DNA from: an uncultured Flavobacteriaceae bacterium
GTDB taxonomy: Bacteria > Bacteroidota > Bacteroidia > Flavobacteriales > Flavobacteriaceae
Assembly: GCA_947502495.1 (NCBI GenBank)
Contig: CANNAC010000006.1
Span: forward strand, 62,001 to 126,000
DNA: 64,000 nucleotides
Reading direction: 5' to 3'
Shown here: piece after piece, positions 17,797-24,483 of the stretch
Layout: each line of letters opens with the position of its first letter
How positions within the stretch are numbered: the first letter of the stretch is position 1
Position numbers and translations under genes: made by a program
Notes under the pieces: model-generated
What the model saw: the letters and a program-made list of their open reading frames with translations, nothing else
Told to the model about the DNA's origin: nothing
Databases searched by the model: none

Positions 17797-17825
17797 TAAG
17801 ACAATCCTATTTATATTTACCCTAC
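17797..17825 (-). promoter_or_regulatory. ECF sigma promoter, copy 1 (lipoprotein)
   Basis: On the minus strand GTAGGG (17825-17820), 17 bases, GTCTTA (17802-17797). The predicted transcript starts near 17790, about 55 bases before the lipoprotein ATG. Hexamers and spacing are identical to the two copies at 17960 and 18559, and the flanks agree too (GGGTAAA after the first, TTAGTA around the second). Confidence 0.78.
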
Positions 17826-17830
17826 CTCTT

Positions 17831-17929
17831 TTATTGAATTTCTTTTAAAAGTATTATGCAGGTAATAAGTAATGCCATTACAAATACGATTAAAGTAATT
17901 TCTATAAATTCTAATGTTCTGTCGCCCAT
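17831..17929 (-). CDS. 32-residue single-pass membrane peptide
   Basis: A short ORF starting MGDRTLEFIE and followed by one hydrophobic helix (about residues 9-28) with a single Cys, ending LLKEIQ and TAA. Its ATG is about 24 bases downstream of the predicted start of ECF promoter copy 2, a position with no other gene to serve. That placement is the main support; length alone would not justify the call. It lies between the lipoprotein gene and the sigma gene. A role in membrane signalling, or in stabilising the receptor complex, is conjecture. Confidence 0.5.
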   Translation of the reverse strand: MGDRTLEFIEITLIVFVMALLITCIILLKEIQ

Positions 17930-17959
17930 GATAATTTTGTTTTTATGTTCTTATGCTAC

Positions 17960-17988
17960 TAAGACATTTGAAAATCATTTTACCCTAC
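17960..17988 (-). promoter_or_regulatory. ECF sigma promoter, copy 2 (small peptide)
   Basis: On the minus strand GTAGGG (17988-17983), 17 bases, GTCTTA (17965-17960). It is preceded by GAA and followed by GTAGC, close to copy 1. It points away from the sigma gene towards the 32-codon ORF. Confidence 0.78.
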
Positions 17989-18034
17989 TTCTTTAAAAAT
18001 ATATTATCTTTCAACTTTAATATTCTATTAATAA

Positions 18035-18550
18035 ATGACCCAAACTACTAATAACCTATGCGAAGAATCTCATTTTAATTCTTTCTATTTAAAACAGGTT
18101 CAAGCAGTAAACAATTTTGCATATTACAAATGCGGAGATAAAGATTATGCACTAGATTTAGTTCAAGATGCATTTTCTAAAATTTGGGAAAACTGTTCTA
18201 AAATTGATTTTACAAAAGCCAAAACCTATTTATTTACCACTGTAAATAATTTATTTCTAAATAACATTAAGCATAATAAAGTGGTCATGGCATATGCAAA
18301 AGCAGCCCCATATTTAGACACCAATAACCAGAGTCCGGAATACTTATTAGAAGAAGAAGAATTTAAAACCAAACTACAAAATGCTATTGCTGCTTTAACC
18401 GAAGGGCAACGTGAAGTTTTTTTAATGAATAGAATTGACGGTAAAAAATATAAAGAAATTGCTGAAATTTTAAACCTCTCACAAAAGGCAGTCGAAAAAA
18501 GAATGTCGGGAGCATTAAAAGCTTTACGATTACAAATAGAAAATATTTAA
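18035..18550 (+). CDS. ECF sigma factor, FecI-like
   Basis: RNA polymerase sigma-70 family protein of 171 residues with only regions 2 and 4. Region 2 includes the core-binding/-10 segment YALDLVQDAFSKIWENC; region 4 has EGQREVFLMNRIDGKKYKEIAEILNLS with the recognition helix QKAVEKRMSGALKALR. It is followed after 54 bases by fecR and the TonB receptor, the normal iron-citrate-type signalling order. The gap holds ECF promoter copy 3. No copy of that motif precedes the sigma gene itself, so it seems not to be autoregulated through it, as with E. coli fecI. Confidence 0.93.
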   Translation: MTQTTNNLCEESHFNSFYLKQVQAVNNFAYYKCGDKDYALDLVQDAFSKIWENCSKIDFTKAKTYLFTTVNNLFLNNIKHNKVVMAYAKAAPYLDTNNQSPEYLLEEEEFKTKLQNAIAALTEGQREVFLMNRIDGKKYKEIAEILNLSQKAVEKRMSGALKALRLQIENI

Positions 18551-18558
18551 GATCTATA

Positions 18559-18587
18559 GTAGGGAAAATACAATGGTAATTGTCTTA
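18559..18587 (+). promoter_or_regulatory. ECF sigma promoter, copy 3 (fecR-TonB receptor)
   Basis: GTAGGG at 18559-18564, 17 bases, GTCTTA at 18582-18587, between the sigma stop codon and fecR. The transcript would start near 18595, about ten bases before the fecR ATG. It is identical in both hexamers and spacing to copies 1 and 2. Confidence 0.8.
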
Positions 18588-18604
18588 TTAATAGAACGCT
18601 AAGA

Positions 18605-19516
18605 ATGAAACAAGAAAAAGACATATTAAAATGGTTTAACCAAGAGTTATCTAAACAAGAGATTGCCGATTTAAGTGCGTCTCAAAATTTAGAAACACTT
18701 CATAAAATAGAACATTATGCTTCGCAACTAGAAGCTCCAGAAATAGATGCACAAAAAGCTTTAGAAGATTTTAAAAACAGAAAGCTTAGTAAAAAAGACC
18801 CAAAAGTTAGAACGTTAAATTTCAAACCATTTTATAGAATAGCTGCCGTTTTTGCAATTATGCTTACCTCGTCCTACTTTTTATTTTTTAATAACACGCA
18901 ATCTTTTGAAACTACCATTGCACAAACAGAAACCGTACAGCTACCAGATAACTCTGAAGTTATTTTAAATGCAGCTTCTAAATTAAGTTACGATAAAAAA
19001 GCATGGAAAGAGAATAGAAGTTTAGAACTAGATGGTGAAGCCTTTTTTAAAGTAGCAAAAGGAAAAACATTCTCTGTACATACAGATGCTGGAATGGTTC
19101 AAGTTTTAGGAACACAGTTTAATGTAAAAGAAAGAGAAAACTATTTTGAAGTTACTTGTTATGAAGGTTTGGTTAGTGTTACCTATAATAATGAAACCGT
19201 AAAACTGCCGAAAGGAAAGTCTTTTAGAATATTAAATAACCGGATAGAACTTAAAGATATTCATGCTACAAATCCTTCTTGGCTACAACAAGAATCTAGC
19301 TTTACCAATATCCCTTTAAGCCAAGTAATTGAAGAACTAGAAAGACAATATACTATTCAAATTGATGCAACTAATGTAGACAAAAACCAATTGTTTACAG
19401 GTACTTTTACACATAGCAACAAAGAAATAGCATTACAATCTGTAACAATTCCGTTAAAACTAAGCTATACTATTACTGGTAAAAATGTTACTTTTAAAAA
19501 TTATGAAGTTCAATAA
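18605..19516 (+). CDS. FecR family anti-sigma factor
   Basis: A 303-residue inner-membrane regulator. The N-terminal cytoplasmic part (1-75) should bind the sigma factor, one membrane helix follows (about 80-97, AAVFAIMLTSSYFLFF), then the periplasmic FecR domain (LPDNSEVILNAASKLSYDKK region, parts: VILNAASKL; GEAFFKVAKGK; VLGTQFNVK) and a C-terminal DUF4974-type domain that senses the receptor STN domain. Its last 14 bases overlap the receptor gene, implying coupled translation. Likely transcribed from ECF promoter copy 3. Confidence 0.92.
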   Translation: MKQEKDILKWFNQELSKQEIADLSASQNLETLHKIEHYASQLEAPEIDAQKALEDFKNRKLSKKDPKVRTLNFKPFYRIAAVFAIMLTSSYFLFFNNTQSFETTIAQTETVQLPDNSEVILNAASKLSYDKKAWKENRSLELDGEAFFKVAKGKTFSVHTDAGMVQVLGTQFNVKERENYFEVTCYEGLVSVTYNNETVKLPKGKSFRILNNRIELKDIHATNPSWLQQESSFTNIPLSQVIEELERQYTIQIDATNVDKNQLFTGTFTHSNKEIALQSVTIPLKLSYTITGKNVTFKNYEVQ

Positions 19517-22043
19517 ATGTATTTTTTATATACTACTCTTTTTTACTTGTATCAGTTATAGCCAAACTACTGCAGAAAAAAGTGCGCTTACTTCTATCCT
19601 AATTGCACTAGAAGAAAAGTTTGATGTGAAGTTTTCTTATTCGGTAGATGATGTAAAACATGTATTTATTGAAAACCCTTCCGAAGAAAACACCTTAAAC
19701 CAAACCATTGCGTATTTAAACACCAAAACCTTACTAAACTTTAAGGTACTAGATGCCCGATATATAACTGTATCTGTGGTGAATAAAACCATCGATATTT
19801 GTGGTATTGTACTAGCACAAGAAAACAACGAACCGTTATTAGGTGCCTCTATTATTATTACGAACACACAAACAGGAACAGCTACTAATTACGTTGGCAA
19901 ATTTAAACTTACCGAGGTAGCAAGTACCGCTTTAATAAGTATTTCCTATTTAGGTTTTGAGACCAAACAACTAAAAGCAACTGACTTTTTTAATAAAGAC
20001 AATAATTGTAATACCATTGTTTTAAAGGAAATTAACGAAGAACTCAACCAAATTATCATTACTAAATTTTTAACCACAGGTTTACAAAAACGATTAGATG
20101 GTAGTACGATTTTAAATACGGAAAAATTTGGCATACTTCCAGGGTTAATTGAACCAGATATTCTAGAGTCTATCCAAGCGCTTCCTGGCGTTGAAAGTGC
20201 TAACGAAAGTATAGCCAATATAAATGTAAGAGGCGGAACTAACGATCAAAATTTAATTATTTGGGATGCTATTAAAATGTATCATTCTGGGCATTTCTTC
20301 GGATTAATTTCTGCGTACAATCCTAATCTAACCAACAAAGTAATCGTTACAAAAAACGGAACAAGTAGCGAATTTAGCGGTGGTGTTTCTAGTACAATTA
20401 ACATGAGTACTAAAGACGATTTAACCAATACACTATCTGGAGGAGCAGGCCTAAATTTAATAAGTGCTGATGCTTTTTTACAAATTCCTATTTCTAAAAA
20501 ACTAGAACTTCATGTGTCTGGCCGTCGTTCTTTTACAGACTATCTAAGTACTCCAACTTATGATAATTATTTTGAGAGAAGTTTTCAAGATAGCGATATT
20601 AGCACACAAACTGCTAATGAAACGAGTACTTCTTCCGATTTCTTCTTTTATGATTACTCCGCAAAATTATTATTTGATCTAAACGAAAAACATAAGTTTC
20701 GTGCTAACATTATTGGCATTCATAATAATTTAGATTACGAGGAAACTATTACGAACACGGAAGAGGAAACTATATCTAAAAACAGTAATTTATCACAAGA
20801 GAATTTAGGATTTGGCGGAAATTGGCAAGCGCAATGGAGTAAAAGATTTAAAACAAAACTAATTGGTTACTCGTCTAAATATACTGTAAATGCAGATGAC
20901 TATAGAGTGCAAACAGACCAACGCTTACAGCAAGGTAATGAAGTATTAGAAACTGGATTAAAACTGAACTCTTACTTTGCTGTTACTGAAAATTTTTCGT
21001 TATTAAATGGCTACCAATTTAATGAAACAGGAATTTTAAATAACACTTTTGTTAGTGCGCCTTCTTACTTGAAAGAAAAAAAAGATGTACTATTAAATCA
21101 TGCTTTTTTCTCGGAAGGGGAATATAAAAAGAATAATACTTATTTAAGAGTTGGTGTACGTTTTAATTACTTTCAAAAGTTTAGTAAACTACTAATAGAA
21201 CCTAGAATAAATTTTAGACAAAAGCTTACCAAGAATATTGCTTTAAAAGTAGAAGGTGAATTTAAAAACCAATCTACAAACCAAATAATAGATTTTCAAG
21301 ATGACTTTTTAGGTGTTGAAAACAGACGATGGATTTTAGCTAACGAAGAAAGTATACCAATAACAACAAGTAAGCAAGGTTCTTTTGGATTCGAATTTAA
21401 AAAAAATAATTTCTATATAGACCTTACTAGTTTTTATAAAAAAGTAGATGGGATTACCGTATCTAACCAAGGATTTTATAACAACTTTCAATATCTAAAC
21501 GCTACAGGAAATTATACGGCAAAAGGCGTTGAATTCTTAACGAATCTAACCAAAACAAAGTACAGCACTTGGATTAGCTATACCTTTAGTAAAAACGATT
21601 ACAAGTTCGAAGATTTTACACCTAGTACTTTTCCTAATAATGCCGATATTAGACATTCTGTTTCTTTAGCATTTAACTATAGTATTTTAGAAAACTTAGA
21701 AGTTTCTTTAGGAGGAATTTATAGATCTGGACTGCCGTATACAAAACCTTTGGAAGGTAATGAAACATCCCAAAACGGAAGTTTTTATTTTGTCAATTAC
21801 GATGTACCAAATAATGAAAACCTAGACGCTTTTAAACGTCTAGACGCTTCGTTAAGCTATACATTTAATCTTTCTCCAGGTTTAGAAACGTCCTTACGAG
21901 TTGGTGTTAAAAATATCACCAATCAAAACAATGTCATCCATCGGTATTATATAGTCGATCCAAACAATACCGAGCAAACCATGGAGGTAGATAATCACTC
22001 TTTAGGTTTTACGCCAAACGCTAGTTTAAGAGTTCAGTTTTAG
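19503..22043 (+). CDS. TonB-dependent receptor with STN signalling domain
   Basis: An 847-residue outer-membrane transducer. Order: signal peptide (1-20), STN domain (about 25-80, ILIALEEKFDVKFSYS), carboxypeptidase-like regulatory domain (about 93-165), plug (about 205-310, with INVRGGTNDQNLIIWD) and a beta-barrel ending SLRVQF. The STN domain marks it as the FecA-type signal emitter for the adjacent FecR/sigma pair. The frame is open to 19485, but the ATG at 19503 gives a normal signal peptide. There is no SusD partner; the ligand is unknown. The stop codon abuts the stop of the convergent gene with no gap. Confidence 0.92.
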   Translation: MKFNKCIFYILLFFTCISYSQTTAEKSALTSILIALEEKFDVKFSYSVDDVKHVFIENPSEENTLNQTIAYLNTKTLLNFKVLDARYITVSVVNKTIDICGIVLAQENNEPLLGASIIITNTQTGTATNYVGKFKLTEVASTALISISYLGFETKQLKATDFFNKDNNCNTIVLKEINEELNQIIITKFLTTGLQKRLDGSTILNTEKFGILPGLIEPDILESIQALPGVESANESIANINVRGGTNDQNLIIWDAIKMYHSGHFFGLISAYNPNLTNKVIVTKNGTSSEFSGGVSSTINMSTKDDLTNTLSGGAGLNLISADAFLQIPISKKLELHVSGRRSFTDYLSTPTYDNYFERSFQDSDISTQTANETSTSSDFFFYDYSAKLLFDLNEKHKFRANIIGIHNNLDYEETITNTEEETISKNSNLSQENLGFGGNWQAQWSKRFKTKLIGYSSKYTVNADDYRVQTDQRLQQGNEVLETGLKLNSYFAVTENFSLLNGYQFNETGILNNTFVSAPSYLKEKKDVLLNHAFFSEGEYKKNNTYLRVGVRFNYFQKFSKLLIEPRINFRQKLTKNIALKVEGEFKNQSTNQIIDFQDDFLGVENRRWILANEESIPITTSKQGSFGFEFKKNNFYIDLTSFYKKVDGITVSNQGFYNNFQYLNATGNYTAKGVEFLTNLTKTKYSTWISYTFSKNDYKFEDFTPSTFPNNADIRHSVSLAFNYSILENLEVSLGGIYRSGLPYTKPLEGNETSQNGSFYFVNYDVPNNENLDAFKRLDASLSYTFNLSPGLETSLRVGVKNITNQNNVIHRYYIVDPNNTEQTMEVDNHSLGFTPNASLRVQF

Positions 22044-22958
22044 TTAATCTCTAATTAAAGGCATCGTACTACAACGTAGCAAGCCTTCTTGCTTTGCTAT
22101 TTCAGCATAAGGTACTTCTTCTACCGTAATTCCGTTTTCACGTAACCAAGTGTTTAATCTGGTGAAGTTTTTTTCAGAAATAACTACTTCTTCCGAAATA
22201 GAGAATACGTTACTATTCATATTAAACATTTCCTCTTTTGATATAATGAAGCAGTTTTCTTTTCCGAAGTAGTTTAACAACCATTCATATTCTTCCTCTT
22301 CCAAAAAACCTTCTTTATGTAAGATTGCTTTATTGGTTCCTACGGGTTGAAAACAGCAATCTAAATGCAATGCATTATCTCTTGGATTGGTTTGCGATTT
22401 TCTAAGATTAAAGGACTTTACTTTTTTATGCGGAAAGGTTTTTTCTAAAAAAGCAACACCTTGTATGTTGGTTCTAGCTACAATATAATCTGCATAATCT
22501 TCTTCTCTATAGGTACCAACAAAAATATAATCATTCCAAAGCATCACGTCACCACCTTCAATATGCACTTCTTCTGGCGGACGAATAACTTTAGCAGGAT
22601 TTACTTTATCAACTACATATTGTATCGCGTCCAACTCTTCTTCTCTATCTGGCAAAATATTTGCTTTTACAAAAACATCATCTATTACAAACGCAATATC
22701 TCTTGCAAAAATTTGGTTACAATTTTCTATTAATTCTGGTCTGTAAACTGTTACATCATATTTCTTAAAAACGTTAGCAACCGCTTCCATTTCTTTAACC
22801 ATATCTGCTTCAACAGGATAGGTTCCTGCTTTTATATGTAGTGCAGATTTAGGATCATAAGCTTCGGCCAGACTTGGTGTTGGACCATTACTTATTGCAG
22901 TACCAAGAACCACTGCTCTTAGTCTAGATGTTTCGTTTTTTACGTTTAGTTTTAGCAT
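22044..22958 (-). CDS. Pentein-fold arginine deiminase / dimethylargininase-like enzyme
   Basis: A 304-residue guanidine-modifying enzyme of the amidinotransferase/dimethylarginine dimethylaminohydrolase group. Visible catalytic parts are FARDIAFVIDD (substrate Asp), HIEGGDVMLW, the active-site His in NALHLDCCFQP and the C-terminal nucleophile Cys in GLLRCSTMPL. Whether it hydrolyses arginine, methylarginine or another guanidine compound cannot be decided from sequence alone. It and the CtlX-like enzyme at 14244 share orientation and fold and flank the ECF module, which suggests they were once neighbours. Confidence 0.8.
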   Translation of the reverse strand: MLKLNVKNETSRLRAVVLGTAISNGPTPSLAEAYDPKSALHIKAGTYPVEADMVKEMEAVANVFKKYDVTVYRPELIENCNQIFARDIAFVIDDVFVKANILPDREEELDAIQYVVDKVNPAKVIRPPEEVHIEGGDVMLWNDYIFVGTYREEDYADYIVARTNIQGVAFLEKTFPHKKVKSFNLRKSQTNPRDNALHLDCCFQPVGTNKAILHKEGFLEEEEYEWLLNYFGKENCFIISKEEMFNMNSNVFSISEEVVISEKNFTRLNTWLRENGITVEEVPYAEIAKQEGLLRCSTMPLIRD

Positions 22959-22971
22959 AATGTAAAGATAT

Positions 22972-23006
22972 AAAAAAGCTTCATAATTTCTTATGAAGCT
23001 TTTTTT
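22972..23006 (-). terminator. Rho-independent terminator of gltA
   Basis: Perfect inverted repeat, arms AAAAAAGCTTCATAA and TTATGAAGCTTTTTT with a four-base loop, directly downstream of the citrate synthase stop codon. Confidence 0.88.
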
Positions 23007-23025
23007 ATATTATAAGTATTTAATC

Positions 23026-24313
23026 TTATCTGTTTTTTATGTCTTTGAAAGCTCTTTGCGTTTCTCCGATATAAATTTGCCTTGGTCTACCAATTGGTTC
23101 TTTACGTAAACGCATTTCACGCCATTGTGCAATCCAACCTGGTAATCTACCAAGTGCAAACATTACGGTAAACATATCTGTTGGTATTCCCATACCTCTG
23201 TAAATAATTCCAGAGTAGAAATCTACATTTGGATATAATTTTCTATCTACAAAGTATTTATCTTCTAAAGCTTCTTTTTCTAAACCTTTAGCGATATCTA
23301 AAATTGGATCTTCTACTCCAAGGTCACCTAAAACTTCATCCGCAGCAACTTTAATAATTTTTGCTCTTGGGTCAAAGTTTTTATATACTCTATGTCCGAA
23401 TCCCATTAAACGGAAAGCATCATCCTTGTCTTTCGCTTTCGCCATGTATTTTTTAGTATCTCCACCATCTTCTTCAATACCACTTAACATTTCTAAAACC
23501 GCTTGGTTTGCACCACCATGAAGTGGTCCCCAAAGTGCAGAAATACCTGAAGAAATAGATGCAAATAAACCGGTATGCGCAGAACCAACGATACGTACTG
23601 TAGACGTAGAACAGTTTTGCTCATGATCTGCATGTAAAATTAATAACTTATCTAAAGCATTAACTAAAATTGGATTTTGTACATATTCTTCGTTTGGTTT
23701 TTTAAACATCATTTTTAAGATGTTTTCTACATAACCTAAAGAGTTATCACCATAATCTAATGGTAACCCTTGTTTTTTTACGCATTGTCCAAGCTACTAA
23801 TACTGGAAACTTACCTAATATTCTCACTACACTTTTATACATCTCTTCTTCAGAATCTACATTCACAGAAGCAGGATTAAATGCTGTTAAAGCACTTGTT
23901 AAAGAAGATAAAACGCCCATTGGGTGTGCAGACTTAGGAAAAGCGTCTAAAATTTTCTTTATGTCATCATCAACAACAGATTGTTCTTTAATGTCTTTTT
24001 GAAATTTCTCTAACTCTTCTTTATTTGGTAACTCACCAAATATCAACAAAAATGCTACTTCTAGAAAATCAGCTTTTTCTGCTAATTCTTCAATAGAATA
24101 ACCTCTGTATCTTAAAATACCTTCTTCACCATTTAAGAACGTGATGGCACTTTCACAAGAACCAGTATTTTTAAAACCAGGATCTATTGTTGTTACTCCT
24201 CCAGTTACTCCTCTTAGCGTTTTAATATCTATAGCAACTTCGTTCTCTGTTCCTTTTATTAAAGGAAACTCGTATTTTTTTCCATCAATTTCTAATGTAG
24301 CTGTTTTTGACAT
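23026..24313 (-). CDS. gltA: Citrate synthase interrupted by a +1 frameshift
   Basis: Condenses oxaloacetate and acetyl-CoA at the entry to the TCA cycle. The gene reads as two parts: codons from 24313 to 23747 ending [16 protein letters not shown], and a second frame from about 23772 to 23026. Dropping one A from the A7 run at 23773-23779 (coding strand) restores one reading frame of about 428 residues, the normal GltA length, with the join [17 protein letters not shown]. Catalytic His segments ([22 protein letters not shown]) and the C-terminal Asp region are intact. A sequencing error in the homopolymer or a very recent mutation is more likely than decay. Confidence 0.9.
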
Positions 24314-24398
24314 ATTTAATTTTGAATATTATTTGTTTTGCGGAATGCTAAATTACGAAAAACCACTCAATTTTTAAAGCGAATTAACAAAGCTTTTA

Positions 24399-24463
24399 AC
24401 AATATTAATATTGAAAAAATTGATGGCATAAAAAAAATGCTTATTTTATACAAATAAGCACTT
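24399..24463 (-). repeat. 65-bp direct repeat, copy A, with terminator
   Basis: About 90% identical over its whole length to 27117-27182 (five mismatches and one gap by eye). It contains a hairpin (TGCTTATTT at 24438, AAATAAGCA at 24452) with A and T runs, which terminates the PQQ/T9SS gene on the minus strand. The two copies bracket that gene exactly. Confidence 0.85.
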
Positions 24464-24483
24464 TTTTTTAAAGATTGGAATTA

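Noticed and set aside
23026-23712. Second half of citrate synthase as an independent gene starting [10 protein letters not shown]
   Set aside because: Sequence upstream of this start still encodes citrate synthase in the same frame, so it is the continuation of one frameshifted gene, not a separate protein.
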